Assembly (NCBI GenBank): GCA_963800415.1
Contig: CAWDBS010000010.1
Span: forward strand, 1 to 64,000
Direction: 5' to 3'
From: Palsa-504 sp963800415
GTDB lineage: Bacteria > Actinomycetota > Actinomycetes > Streptosporangiales > Streptosporangiaceae
DNA: 64,000 nucleotides
The notes under the pieces are model-generated. The model worked only from the letters and a program-made list of their open reading frames with translations, was not told the origin of the DNA and did no database searches. Shown here piece by piece: positions 1 to 9,988 of this stretch (its first letter is position 1; each line of letters opens with the position of its first letter). Position numbers and translations under genes: made by a program.

Positions 1-501
1 CGCCGGCGAGCAGCATCGGGCAGCGTCGGCGCGGCAGGGCCCCAGCGCTGTGGCCACGCGCAGGGCCAGGGAGCCAATGGCCCAGCGGGGCAATCGCGGC
101 CGGACGCACGACCACTCCGTCGAGCCGCACCGGGTTCATCAGCACCACCTCGGTCGGCGACCCCAGATCAAGCCCGCGCAGCAGGGCCCGCGCCTGGTCC
201 GCCACGCCGGGGTGACCGGTCCCTGCCAGGTCACGCGGACCTCGCTGTCGAGCGGTGACGTCGCCTGGAGCACCGATCGGGCGCTCTGGTCGGCCGCGAT
301 CTGGGACTCGGCCGCCACGCCCGCCGCGAACGCCACCGCGAGCGCAATGCCCAGCGCAGGCAGCAGCCACCGGCCCGGGTGCCGCCGGCCCCGCGCCGCG
401 GCCAGCAGCAGCGGCGCAGACAAACCCCGCACCAGCCCATTGTGCCCATACGGCGGACATAGGCGGCCAGGGTGGATCCTCGGCATCGGATCGGTGATCA
501 T
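1..501 (-). CDS. FtsX-type ABC transporter permease, N-terminal part, frameshifted and cut by window edge
   Basis: Integral membrane component of a MacB/FtsX-like ABC system. The minus-strand reading begins with a short N-terminus and a first membrane segment (ALGIALAVAFAAGVAAE) after an arginine-rich stretch. It then runs into the typical extracytoplasmic start (SQIAADQSARSVL). Around 180-230 the frame changes; past this the other frame reads RALLRGLDLGSPTEVVLMNP, as expected for this family, and continues off the window at base 1. The start is unclear: ATG at 501 or GTG at 432 are both possible. A single-base sequence error is as likely as real decay. The family call is moderately secure; the substrate is unknown. 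Confidence 0.55.
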
Positions 502-844
502 TTCGTGACCTCACGGTTAATCTCCGCGATACAGGAATCTGGCAAGCTCTTCCGAGTGCCAGGACGGACGGGAGCCGAACGAGCCCACGCCAGTGGGACC
601 GGACTCGTGACAGGGAACGACTTACCCTCCGCCTCGTGCGGGTACGTGGTTGAGCCGGCTGTTGCTGGGGCACGCCGGCGGGTCGGCACCTGGCTGACCT
701 GGACAAGTTCGGCAGCTACAGCCGACGCAAGGGGGGTAGTCAAGACGGTTTCATCCCTCGGCTGTCGCACTGCTGCGGAGCCCAGACCGGTCGGTCAGCG
801 CGCTTCGTGGCAGCCGGACAATTCACATCGACGAGAGGAAGATA
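502..844. other. Intergenic region upstream of the liv-type operon
   Basis: No convincing gene is seen. Short open frames here have poor codon character and no family resemblance. The segment separates the minus-strand permease from the plus-strand transporter operon and must hold at least one promoter. A purine-rich ribosome binding site (gagaggaag, about 831-839) precedes the ATG at 845. Confidence 0.5.
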
Positions 845-2129
845 ATGAGACGAACCCCTGCGATCGCCGCCTTGGCCGCGGTCGCCCTCGCAGTTGTCGG
901 CTGTAGCAGTAGCAGCAGCAGCAGCAGTAGCGCAGCAGCAGCAGCAGTTCATCCAGCGGCTCGTCCGGCAACACGGTCGACATCTACTCGAGCCTCCCGT
1001 TGCAGGGAGCCTCGACCAGCCAGACCAATCCGATGGTCAACGGCATCAAGCTCGCGCTCGCTCAGGCGGGCGGCAAGGCCGGGCAGTGGACGGTGAACTA
1101 CCAGTCGCTCGACGACTCGACCGCGGCGGCCGCCGCATGGGACCCCGGCCAGACGGCAGCCAACGCGCGCAAGGTGGCGACGGACCCGAAGGCCATCTAC
1201 TACATCGGCGAGTTCAACTCGGGCGCCAGCGAGGTGTCGATCCCGATCCTCAACCAGGGGGGAATCCCCCAGGTCAGCCCGGCGAACACGTACGTCGGCC
1301 TGACGACGAACCTGCCCGGCAGCGCCCCCGGCGAGCCGCAGAAGTACTACCCGACCGGGACCCGTACCTACCTGCGGATCGTGCCGATCGACTCGATCCA
1401 GGCCGCCTCCGGCCTGATCGCGATGAAGAATGCCGGTGGCACGAAGGTCGCCATCGCCAACGACAAGCAGGCTTACGGCGCCGGTCTGGCCAAACTGCTC
1501 GAGCTGGAGAAGGGCTCTTACGGGGTCACGATCGTGAGCAACACCGGGATCGACAAGACCGCGCCCAACTTCCGCTCCTACGCGTCGACGATCCAGGGCC
1601 AGGGCGCCGACTGCTTCTACTTCGCTGGCATTACCGCCAATGGCGCCGTCCAGATCACCAAGGACGTCAACTCGGCGATCCCCAAGGCCAAGATCTTCGG
1701 CGGCGACGGGTCTGCTCGGACTCCTACACGGCCGCGGCGAAGGGCGGCGTCCCGGCCGCGATTGACCCGCTGATCGAGTGCACGGTCGCGACCCAGGACC
1801 TGGCCGCGTATCCGGGTGGCAAGACGTTCCTCGCCGCCTACCAGGCCAAGTACGGCACGGCGAATCCCGACCCGTACGCGATCTACGGCTACGAGGTGAT
1901 GAAGCTCGGGCTCGACACGATCAAGGGCCTCGGGGCTCAGGGCAACAGTAAGTCGGCCGTGCTGAAGGCCCTGTTCGCGACCACCGCGCGTTCGTCGGTG
2001 CTCGGCACCTACGGGTTCGACAAGAACGGCGACACGACGCTGAAGGCCTACGGCCTGTACAAGGTCGGGTCCAACGGCGAGCCGGTCTTCGTCAAGACGA
2101 TCACGCCCACCACGACCGTCTCAGGTTAG
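845..2129 (+). CDS. Branched-chain amino acid/amide ABC transporter substrate-binding lipoprotein (LivJ/LivK type), two frameshifts
   Basis: Extracellular, lipid-anchored receptor of a LIV-type importer. The N-terminus is a lipoprotein signal peptide (AALAAVALAVVGC, lipobox ending at Cys20) followed by a polyserine linker. The reading frame slips inside the repetitive AGC tract near 930. The body then reads in another frame from SSGNTVDIYSSLPLQG, slips again near 1710, and ends with SVLGTYGFDKNGDTTLKAY at 2129. Peripla_BP_6 hallmarks are visible: an N-terminal GA(S)TSQTNPMVNGIKLAL block, the ATDPKAIYYIGEFNSGAS segment, and the C-terminal tail. Both slips lie in repetitive or GC-rich sequence and are probably sequence errors, so the product would be about 425 residues. 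It is the first gene of the operon; the ligand cannot be told. Confidence 0.85.
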
Positions 2130-2133
2130 GTAA

Positions 2134-2166
2134 ACGTGGAGGGGGCGCGCAGCGCCCCCTCCACGT
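2134..2166 (+). terminator. Intra-operon hairpin between substrate-binding protein and livH
   Basis: A perfect 15-bp stem (arms 2134-2148 and 2152-2166, loop gca) starts five bases after the stop codon at 2129. No T-run follows. Its place directly after the binding-protein gene and 44 bases before livH fits a partial terminator or mRNA-stabilising element that raises binding-protein expression over the membrane components, a known pattern in ABC importer operons. Confidence 0.75.
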
Positions 2167-2209
2167 CCACTAGGCTGCATCGACACCCCGCCGTACTGCA
2201 CAGGAACCC

Positions 2210-3322
2210 GTGGAAACCACAACGATTTCGCCCAGCCCTCCGCCGGCGGTGGCGGCACGCCCGCTCGCGGCGGTCCGCCGCTATGCCGGCCGCTGGGGTC
2301 TGATCGCGGCGCTCGCGGCGCTGCCGATCTACTACGGCATCACCGATCTGATAAGCGGCTACCAGGCCGGCTTCGTGGCGGGCCACGTGGTGATCCATCA
2401 CGATCTGTCGAAGCTGGGCTTCAACTTCGCCGAGGGCCTGTCCAACGGCGCGATCTGGGCGTTGATCGCGATCGGGTACACCCTCGTCTACGGCATCATC
2501 GAGCTGATCAACTTCGCCCACGGCGACGTGTTCATGATCGGCTCCTTCACCGCCGTCGGCCTGTGGGCGACGCTCGGGCTCGGGCTCACCACCGGCGCCC
2601 TGGGGCTGGTCGGCGGCCTGCTCGTGACCCTGATCATCACGATGATCATGACCGGGTCCCTGAACGTCCTGATCGAGCGGGTCGCCTACCGGCCGCTGCG
2701 AAGCGCGCCCAAGCTCGCATCGCTGATCACAGCGGTCGGCTTCTCGTTCATCCTGCAGAACGTCGGCCTGCTCTGGCGCGGGGGCTCACCGCAGAGCGTG
2801 CCCGACCTGATCCACTCGCAGCAAACGGTGTTCACCATCGGCGGGGTACCTATCCTGCGCGGGTACATCCTCGCGTTCGCCGTGATGATCCCGCTGGTGT
2901 TCGCGCTGACCTGGTTCATCAACACCACCCGGGCCGGCCGGGCGATGCGCGCCACCGCCCAGGACCCCGAGGCGGCCCGCCTGATGGGCATCAACGTCAA
3001 CTCCACGATCTCGCTCACCTTCCTGCTCGGCGGCATGCTGGCCGGCGCCGCCGGGCTCGTGTACGCGCTCTATGAGACGAACATCTGGTACTTCCAGGGC
3101 TTCAAGGCCGGACTGATCGCGTTCACGGCGGCGGTCATGGGAGGCATCGGCAACGTCCGCGGGGCCGTGCTCGGCGGACTGATCATCGGCGTCATCCAGT
3201 CGCTGACCGATTCGCGGCTGGGCCCGCAGTGGACCGAGGCGGTCGTGTTCGGCTACCTGATCGCCATCATGGTCCTGCGCCCGCGCGGTCTGCTCGGTGA
3301 GGAGACGAGGGAGGCGGGATGA
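2210..3322 (+). CDS. livH: LIV-type ABC transporter permease LivH
   Basis: First membrane subunit of the importer, about 370 residues and intact. After a 25-residue proline-rich cytoplasmic N-terminus come eight or so hydrophobic segments. The family signatures GLSNGAIWALIAIGYTLVYG and ELINFAHGDVFMIG lie near residues 80-110. A coupling segment TRAGRAMRATAQDPEAARLM lies near 240-260, and the C-terminus ends in MVLRPRGLLGE. The start is GTG at 2210 with a weak upstream caggaa. The stop overlaps the ATG of the next gene at 3319 (ATGA), so translation is coupled. The N-terminus is longer than in E. coli LivH, as is common in actinobacteria. Confidence 0.92.
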   Translation: METTTISPSPPPAVAARPLAAVRRYAGRWGLIAALAALPIYYGITDLISGYQAGFVAGHVVIHHDLSKLGFNFAEGLSNGAIWALIAIGYTLVYGIIELINFAHGDVFMIGSFTAVGLWATLGLGLTTGALGLVGGLLVTLIITMIMTGSLNVLIERVAYRPLRSAPKLASLITAVGFSFILQNVGLLWRGGSPQSVPDLIHSQQTVFTIGGVPILRGYILAFAVMIPLVFALTWFINTTRAGRAMRATAQDPEAARLMGINVNSTISLTFLLGGMLAGAAGLVYALYETNIWYFQGFKAGLIAFTAAVMGGIGNVRGAVLGGLIIGVIQSLTDSRLGPQWTEAVVFGYLIAIMVLRPRGLLGEETREAG

Positions 3323-4513
3323 GCGAGTTGCGCGCGCAGCTGCGGAAGGTGGCGCGCGGCCGTGCAGAAGCGGCTCCCGCCGTGGTGGAGCCGGGCGCTG
3401 GCCGTATCGTTCCTGGTGATCGGGATCGTCCTGCCGTTCCTGTTCTCCTCGTCCAGCGCGTTCATGAACGCGACGATCATCGCGGTGGCCTACGCGGTGA
3501 TGTCGCTGGGCCTGAATATCGTCGTGGGGTTCGCCGGGCTGCTCGATCTCGGGTACGTCGCCTTCTACGCGCTGGGCGCGTACTCGCTCGGGTGGTTCGG
3601 ATCTGGGTTCTTCTTCAAGGCTCAGGTCCACGTGCTCGTCTCGCCGGTCGCGAGCACGCTGCCCGGCGTCCACCTCAACTTCATCCTGATCCTGATCGGT
3701 GCCGCGCTCATCTGCGCCGCGGCCGGAGTGGTGATCGGCCTGCCGACGCTGCGGCTGCGCGGCGACTACATCGCGGTCGTCACGCTCGCGTTCGGCGAGA
3801 TCATCGCCACGCTGGCGGTCAACGGCCAGAGCATCCACGTCGGCGGCGGCATGACGCTGACCGCCGGCAACCTCGGCATCAGCGCGGTGGACTCGCCGTA
3901 CTTCCCCGGGATCGGGTCGTTCAGCCTGCTGAACCTGCGACCGTGGTACTGGCTGATCTTCGCCATCCTGCTGGTCGTGCTGTTCGTCAACCTGCGGCTG
4001 CGCGACTCCCGGCTCGGCCGGGCCTGGGTCGCGCTGCGCGAGGACGAGGTTGCGGCCGTGTCGATGGGCATTCCGCTGGTGAAGACGAAGCTGCTCGCGT
4101 ATTCGATCGGCGCCGCGTTCGGCGGCATGTCGGGTGCGTTCTTCGGTACGTACTACACCGTGGTCAACGCCGAGCAGTTCCAGTTCGGGTTCTCGATCTT
4201 CATTCTCGCCATGGTGATCATCGGCGGGCTCGGGTCGATCTGGGGAGCGGTCGTCGGGGGGCTGGCGCTGGGCTACATCAACAACTACCTGATTCCTGAC
4301 GTCCTGAACGGCCTCCCCGCCAAGCTGGGGTTCAACTTCCAGCTCGTCCAGGTGGAGTTCGGGATCTTCGGGTTCCTGCTGGTGATCATGATGTTGCTCC
4401 GGCCGCAGGGCCTGATCCCGGAGCGGCGACGCCGGCTCGAGCTCACGGCCGAGATCGCCGCGGAGGACGCCCAGCTCGCGGAAACCCAGGGCACCGCTGG
4501 GGGTGCGACGTGA
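3319..4513 (+). CDS. livM: LIV-type ABC transporter permease LivM
   Basis: Second membrane subunit. The main open frame reads from GTG 3362 to 4513 (383 residues). The ATG at 3319 overlaps the livH stop and opens a frame (MSELRAQLRKVARGR) that would join it after a one-base slip near 3355, so the true start is probably 3319 with an indel; GTG 3362 with ggaagg upstream is the alternative. LivM signatures: LGLNIVVGFAGLLDLGYVAF, the cytoplasmic TLRLRGDYIAVVTLAFGEI loop, and LGRAWVALREDEVAA, the loop contacting the ATPase. The C-terminal tail is charged (ERRRRLELTAEIAAEDAQ). It overlaps livG by GTGA. Confidence 0.9.
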
Positions 4514-5319
4514 GCCCGGTCGAGACTCCCCCGCCTGCGCCGCCCGCCGTCGCACGTCCTGCGCGCGGAGCACGTCACGAAGACGTTCGGCGGGCTGGTC
4601 GCCGTCAACGACGTCTCGTTCGACGTTCCGCAGCACTCGATCGTGTCGCTGATCGGGCCGAACGGCGCCGGGAAGACCACCCTGTTCAACATGCTGACCG
4701 GGCTGTACCGGCCGACCGAGGGCACGGATCCTGCTCGGCGAGCGAGACATCACGCACGCGCGGCCGGACGTCATCACCAAGCACGGCGTCGCGCGGACCT
4801 TTCAGAACATCCGCCTGTTCGGCGCGATGACGGCCGTCGAGAACGTGATGGTCGGGCACCATGCGCAAATGCGGGCCGGGCTCTTCGGGTCGATCTTCCG
4901 GCCGCCCTGGGTCCGCCGGGAGGAACTCCAAACGCGTGAGCACGCCCGCGAGCTGCTGGCCTACGTCGGCTTGCGTGAGCCCGTCTTCGACCGGCTCGCC
5001 GCGCAGCTGCCGTACGGTGACCAGCGGCGGGTGGAGATCGCCCGGGCGCTGGCGTCCCAGCCGAAGACTGCTGCTGCTCGACGAGCCGACGGCCGGCATG
5101 AACCCGCAGGAATCCCAGGCGCTGACGGAGTTCATGCGGAGGATGCGGGACGAGCTGAAGCTGACGATCCTGCTGATCGAACACGACATGAAGGTCGTGA
5201 TGGGCGTCTCCGAGCGCGTCACCGTGCTCGACTACGGCAAGAAGATCGCCGAAGGTGAGCCGGCCGTGGTCCGTGCGGACCCCGGGGTGATCGAGGCGTA
5301 TCTCGGAAAGCAGGCGTGA
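4510..5319 (+). CDS. livG: LIV-type ABC transporter ATP-binding protein LivG, three frameshifts
   Basis: Cytoplasmic ATPase subunit of the importer. Read across frames it is complete: VLRAEHVTKTFGGLVAVNDV, Walker A GPNGAGKTT (near 4658), Q-loop segment ARTFQNIRLFG, the LivG-specific insert, signature LPYGDQRRVEIARAL, Walker B LLLLDEPTAGMNP, H-loop EHDMKVVM, and the end IEAYLGKQA. The frame changes near 4550, 4727 and 5065, each a single-base event in GC-rich sequence with no loss of conserved residues. That is why sequencing error is favoured over pseudogenisation. GTG 4510 overlaps the livM stop and the 3' end overlaps livF by ATGA. Confidence 0.85.
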
Positions 5320-6026
5320 TGACCCTGCTCGAAGTTTCGGACATCCATACCTACTACGGCGCGATCGAGGCGCTGAAAGGCATCTCGCTGACCGTCGATG
5401 CGGGCGAGGTGGTCACGCTGATCGGCTCGAACGGGGCCGGCAAGAGCACCACCCTGCGTTCCATCTCGGGACTGACCCCGGCTCGCTCCGGGAAGATCAC
5501 GTTCGCCGGGGAGGACATCACGCGCGTGCCGGCCCACGAGATACCCATCCGCGGGGTCGCGCTCGCCCCCGAGGGCCGCCACTGCTTCGCGCGGATGACC
5601 GTGCGCGAGAACCTGGACCTGGGCGCGCACCGGCGGCGCGGCCCCGAGATCGCCGAAGACCTCGATCGCGTCTACGACCTGTTCCCCCGGCTCAAGGAGC
5701 GCGACCGCCAGAAGGCCGGCACGATGTCCGGCGGCGAGCAGCAGATGCTCGCGATCGGGCGCGCGCTGATGGCCCGGCCGAAGCTGCTGCTGCTCGACGA
5801 GCCGTCGCTCGGCATCGGCCCGATCCTGGTGGAGCGGATCTACGAGACCATCGGCGAGATCAACCGCTCCGGGGTCGCGATCCTGTTGGTCGAGCAGAAC
5901 GCCAACCGGGCGCTCGACGCCGCCAGCCGCGGCTACGTGCTGGAGACGGGGCGGGTGGCCCTGGCCAACGATTCGGCGAGCCTGCAGAATGATCCCGGGG
6001 TCCAGAAGGCGTACCTGGGGACATGA
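5316..6026 (+). CDS. livF: LIV-type ABC transporter ATP-binding protein LivF
   Basis: Second ATPase subunit, 236 residues, intact and of normal length. Walker A is GSNGAGKST near residue 38, the Q-loop lies in GVALAPEGRHCFARMTVREN, the signature is MSGGEQQMLAIGRAL, Walker B is LLLLDEPSLGIGP, and the H-loop is LLVEQNANRAL. It forms the heterodimeric motor with LivG under LivH/LivM. ATG 5316 overlaps the livG stop, so the transporter subunits are translated as one coupled unit. Confidence 0.93.
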   Translation: MMTLLEVSDIHTYYGAIEALKGISLTVDAGEVVTLIGSNGAGKSTTLRSISGLTPARSGKITFAGEDITRVPAHEIPIRGVALAPEGRHCFARMTVRENLDLGAHRRRGPEIAEDLDRVYDLFPRLKERDRQKAGTMSGGEQQMLAIGRALMARPKLLLLDEPSLGIGPILVERIYETIGEINRSGVAILLVEQNANRALDAASRGYVLETGRVALANDSASLQNDPGVQKAYLGT

Positions 6027-6045
6027 CCGGATACGGAGCGACGAG

Positions 6046-6276
6046 ATGAGCGGCGCGGTTGGCGTCAATGCGCTGTACTTCGTGTTCGTGTGGCTGATCT
6101 CGGCGGCGGCCGCGTCGTGGCTGTCGGAGCGCAAAGGTTACGGTGAGCGGGTCGGGCTGACGTTCGGCCTCATCCTTTCGGCCCTGGGGCTGCTGATCGT
6201 CCTGCTGCTGCCCGGGCGCCCCGGCTCGAAGTGGCGGGTCGACGGCCGGCTGCCGCGGCGGCGGCGGCACAAGTAG
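6046..6276 (+). CDS. Small two-segment membrane protein at the end of the liv operon
   Basis: A 76-residue protein starting at ATG 6046, 20 bases after livF, with ggagcgacgag upstream. It has two hydrophobic stretches (ALYFVFVWLISAAAASWL and VGLTFGLILSALGLLIVLLL) joined by a short charged loop (SERKGYGER). The tail is basic (GSKWRVDGRLPRRRRHK). I recognise no family. Its position suggests co-transcription with the importer; a role in its assembly is only a guess. Confidence 0.65.
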   Translation: MSGAVGVNALYFVFVWLISAAAASWLSERKGYGERVGLTFGLILSALGLLIVLLLPGRPGSKWRVDGRLPRRRRHK

Positions 6277-6486
6277 CGCCGAAGAAGAGCAGGAGACGGC
6301 ATTCGTTCGGACGATATCGAGATGTGGGCGCGCCTGCCCTGGTCGCACGGAGATCTGACCGGCTGGCCGTCGCCACCCTCGGGCCGAACGGCCCGCCCCG
6401 GCGGGACCTCGGGCCCCAGCGCCGACGTCGCGGCCCGGCAAGGCTGGCGAAACGAAACAACCCGCGAATGGCGGAGGTGAATAGAT

Positions 6487-6957
6487 ATGACTATTGGAAA
6501 GGACACGGCGAAAAGACGGGACGTGCAGCGCGCCTGGCCCGGGCGGGAAACCCCGGCCCGCGGGTACGCCCTGCGGACGCTCAGCCCGGTCGAGTGCTTC
6601 GACCTGCTGGAACCGGGCGGCATCGGCCGTGTCGCCTTCGCGTCCGAAGGGATCATGATCCTGCCGGTCAACTTCGCCATGACGGGAAAGACCATCATCT
6701 TCCGCACCGCGCCGGACACGCTGCTGGCCCTGTACTCCAACGCCCCGGTCAGCTTCGAAGCCGACCACCTCGACGACGCGCTCCGTGAAGGCTGGAGCGT
6801 CCTGGTGCAGGGTCACGCGCACCAGATCACCGACGAGGGCGAGGTGAAACACCTCGAAGACACCACGCATGTCGAGCCGTGGGCAGCCGGCGCCCGCGAC
6901 GTGTACGTGCGCATCGCGCCGACCCGGATCAGCGGGCGGCGCATCGTGCCAGGCTAG
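6487..6957 (+). CDS. Pyridoxamine 5'-phosphate oxidase-like flavin split-barrel protein
   Basis: 156 residues, intact, start ATG 6487 behind a good ribosome site (gcggaggtg). After a disordered 25-residue N-terminus comes the split-barrel pattern: LSPVECFDLLEPGGIGRVAF, ILPVNFAMTGKTIIFRTAP, VSFEADHLDDALREGWSVLVQG, ending in RIAPTRISGRRI. Such actinobacterial proteins bind FMN or F420 and reduce or sense small molecules; the true PNP oxidase is larger. It stands alone after a 210-base gap, with no operon partner that would fix its substrate. Confidence 0.82.
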   Translation: MTIGKDTAKRRDVQRAWPGRETPARGYALRTLSPVECFDLLEPGGIGRVAFASEGIMILPVNFAMTGKTIIFRTAPDTLLALYSNAPVSFEADHLDDALREGWSVLVQGHAHQITDEGEVKHLEDTTHVEPWAAGARDVYVRIAPTRISGRRIVPG

Positions 6958-6988
6958 CCCGACTCGACCACGCCGGACGTCGCCAGGT

Positions 6989-7009
6989 CCCGCGTCTTCA
7001 TGACGCGGG
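6989..7009. terminator. Bidirectional terminator-like hairpin
   Basis: An 8-bp perfect stem (6989-6996 with 7002-7009, loop ttcat) lies between the convergent flavin protein gene (stop 6957) and the minus-strand permease, overlapping the permease stop at 6998. No T-run is present, as is usual in high-GC actinobacteria. Confidence 0.5.
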
Positions 7010-8290
7010 CGCTGTCGACAGCTCGGGCGACGCGGCCTGTTCCCCCCAGCGCCCGGCTGCGGCGATCACCTGCGGGCGGGTGCGCTTGACGGTCAGGTAC
7101 CAGGCCGCCCCGACGGCGGTCCAGGCCAGGAAGACGTAAGGCAGGAACCACAACGGCCAGGTCAGGGCCGCGAAGATGTCGTTGGGGATCAGCTGCGGGA
7201 GCCAGCTGACGTAGAACACGAACGCCATCGTCAGCACGCCCAGGCCGCCGAGTATCGCGGACATCACCGGCGACTCGCCCCGCCTGAACAGGAACAAGGG
7301 CGCGGCCAGGCACACCAGGGCGTAGGCCAGCATGAAGCCGTAAGTGGCCAGCGTGCCCATCTCGGAGGCGAGGACCGCGTTGGCGCTGCCGGCCATGATG
7401 TAAGCCACCGGAATCACGGTCATCGGGATGGCCACTATCCAGATGGCGAAGTCCGGCGCCCGGGTCCGCGGGTACGTGTGCGCCAGCGCCTTCGGGGCCA
7501 GCCCGTCGTGAGCGAAGCTCAGCAGCATCCGCGAGCCCGCGTTCAGGCAGGCCAGCGCGCAGGCGAACATGCTGAACGTGATCCCGATGGCGATGAAGTG
7601 GCTGAGCGGGCCGAGGCCCGCCCGGTCGGCCAGCTGGGGCAGCGGCGCGCTGGCCTTGGCGAAGCCTGCCGCGCCGAAACCGTACAGCTGCGCATACGAC
7701 ACGATCAGGTAGAACACGCCGACCGCGCCGCAGCTCCACAGGATCGCATGGGGTACGCTGCGCGCCGGGTTCCTGGCCTCCGCCCCAGCGCGCCGGCGCT
7801 CTCGAACCCGACGAAGGCGAAGATGGCCAGCACCATCCCGACCACCAGGCCGCCCGGCTTGAACCCGGCCAGGGTGAGCTGAGCGTGGTCGACGACGCTG
7901 CCGTTGTGCGCGTAGACGGCCACGCACAGGACTCGATGATCGTCACCGACACGGCTTCGAGGACGAACGCCGCCCGCTCAACGATGCCCCCCCCACCCGG
8001 GCCACCCCCAACCCCCGGCTGGTTGCCCCACACCACCGTCAAACTGTCGCCAATCTCAAGCCGAGCACGCACGCTATGCCGGTGAACAGTAGCCGAGCAC
8101 CAGGCCCCACCCCCTCCCCCCCGCCCACCCTCCCCCACAAAACCCGCCGAGTTGCCCGCTTGCAACTGGCCGCGCATACCGACCATCAGCATCACACCAG
8201 GCCGAGGCAACGACAGCCACACCTCCGCCGAAAAACAACAGCGGGACCGCCCCCTCCCCGCCTCGCGCCATTTGGCACCGACTGACACCC
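6998..8290 (-). pseudogene. APC-family amino acid/amine permease, N-terminal half badly degraded
   Basis: Membrane permease transcribed with the amine oxidase upstream of it. The C-terminal half is clean. One frame holds VYAHNGSVVDHAQLTLAGFK and the conserved VVGMVLAIFAFVGFESAGAL block. After a one-base slip near 7790 comes GAEARNPARSVPHAILWSC, the family motif on the loop after helix 6, then the remaining helices to the stop at 6998. Upstream of 7930 only scraps survive in different frames (FVLEAVSVTIIE), amid poly-C/poly-G runs; about 200 N-terminal residues are missing or unreadable. The gene is either decayed or mis-assembled. Substrate is likely an amine or amino acid, inferred only from the neighbour. 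Confidence 0.7.
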
Positions 8291-8461
8291 CCGAAACCCC
8301 CTCTTCTTCAGATCCGGCGATCCATTCCCCCCCCCATCCCTCTCCTCTCAGGATGCATGGCTCTCTAAGTCGTCCGAAACCAAGAAACCACCCCCCCGCC
8401 CCCCGCCAAAACCCCGCCCCCCCCCCCTCACCCCTCCCCCCCGCTCCGCACGGTCCACGGC
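7930..8461. other. Low-complexity poly-C junction, likely collapsed or mis-assembled sequence
   Basis: The plus strand is dominated by C runs of 6-10 bases with few G. Neither flanking gene continues cleanly into it: the amine oxidase stops making sense at 8462, and the permease only becomes readable at about 7930. About 200 residues of each protein should fit here (over 1.2 kb) but only about 530 bp are present. Nothing else, such as an IS end or a direct repeat, explains the join. Confidence 0.6.
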
Positions 8462-9856
8462 CATGTCCAGGCGCACGTTGAAGAAATGCTGGTGGTGCGG
8501 GCCGTACACGCCGGGCGCGACGAGCGTCCCGTGGGCCGGTACTTCGCCGGGCGGGACCGCCCCGGTGGAGATGACCCCGGTGAGCTTGACCTGGTACTCG
8601 AGGCTGCCGTCCTGGTACAGGTACCAGAAATAGCCGTACTCGTAGTTGCCGACGGTGACGATCGAGGAGATGACCATCCGGCGCATCCGCCGGACCTCGG
8701 CGTAGCCGGTCCGGAAGTCGGTGTGCTTCCAGGCGATGCCGCAGTCCTCCTCGTGCAGGCAGATCGCGTTGGGGACGACCATGGCCTTGCCCTCGTTGTC
8801 GTTGACCACGCCGTCGAGGTAGCGGATCTCACCCAGGCAGTCGCAGCCCAGCTCCAGGCTGTTGGTGAGCAGCCCGATGCCGTACTCCCCCTCGTCCAGG
8901 ACCAGCTTGCGGTAGTGCGTGGCGGCGGGGTCGCCGTAGGGCACGAACATCTCGGACAGCGACGCGCGGTGGATGACGGACCGCAGGCCCCCGCCGTCGT
9001 CGTAGCCGATCCGGTGCAGGACGAGCCCTTCCCGGGCGGTGAAGCCGATCCGCAGGTCCCACTTCTGCCAGCGCAGGTGATGGCCGTCGAGGGTGAAGCT
9101 CGGGCCGTCGGCTTGCACGATGTCAAGAGGGCGGACGTCCTGGCGCGGCCCTTGCGGGAAGGACGGCTTGTTGCCTGGTTCGGTCAGCGCCTCGGCGGAG
9201 TAGTTCCCGGCGCGCTCCGGCAACGGGACCACGCCGTGGTCCTCGACGTCCACCACCGTCATCGCGTCGAGGTCGACCAGCGTCACCAGCCCCTCGACCG
9301 GCCGGGCGTAGCCGTTGTCGTCCGGGGCGGACCGGACGAAGGTGAGCGGCCGGACGAAGCGCCCGTCCTGCGGCCCCAGGCCCGGTGCGACGTTGGGCGA
9401 GGACCAGGGATCGATCATGCACAGCGAGAAGTCGGTGACGCCGCGGCGGCGCATGGCCTCCTGCCACCGGGGATCGGCGCGGACGATTTCCTCGGCGGCC
9501 AGGAACTCCTCGAACATCACCGACGGCTGCACGCCGTCCACCCGCCGCCAGGACCGCACCTCGGCGCGGTCGACCGCCACGATGCCCTCGTAGCTGGCCC
9601 GTTCGGCCCGCTCCCGGAGCACCACCTTCACCAGGCGCTCGGGCGCCGGGCCGCCGGCCTCGAACGCGATGACGTCGGCCTTGGCCGGCTCGTAGAGGCT
9701 GATGTAGACGAAGCGTGCCGAGGGGGCCAGGCCGGCTGCGCTGGCGATGGCCGCCGAGGCCGCTTCGATCTCGGCAGCGCTCAGCGGGTCAAGAGGATGG
9801 GAGCGAGATGCGGCCGGATCCGTGAACGCCGTCTCGCCAGGGACTAGAACAGCCAT
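8462..9856 (-). pseudogene. Copper-containing primary amine oxidase, C-terminus missing
   Basis: Oxidises primary amines to aldehydes with release of ammonia and peroxide. From ATG 9856 the protein is normal for about 465 residues: N-terminal N2/N3-like domains, then the catalytic beta-sandwich. Catalytic base Asp321 lies in VLDEGEYGIG. The topaquinone precursor Tyr405 lies in TVGNYEYGYF. Two copper ligands, His455 and His457, lie in HHQHFFNVRLDM. Family members are about 640 residues. Here the frame runs into glycine-rich nonsense at 8462, so the third copper His and the C-terminal 180-200 residues are absent, and the reading as it stands cannot be active. It forms a pair with the permease downstream. 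Confidence 0.85.
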
Positions 9857-9988
9857 GATGACCAGCCAATACCGCGGTAATTTCGGGTGTTATATCCTCA
9901 CGTTACGACGTTGTTACCCGCCGCGCCATGGGCAAAATCGGTCCTTCGGCCAGGCTGATGAAGCGCTGACGCGGGAAGGAGACCTGCC

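Noticed and set aside
894..2129. Complete protein in the frame starting at 894
   Set aside because: Only its last third is real; the first two thirds are out of frame with the binding-protein motifs found in the other two frames.
2786..4780. 664-codon open frame on the minus strand
   Set aside because: It is the antisense shadow of livH and livM; composition is Arg/Glu/Gln-rich nonsense and the plus-strand proteins are unmistakable.
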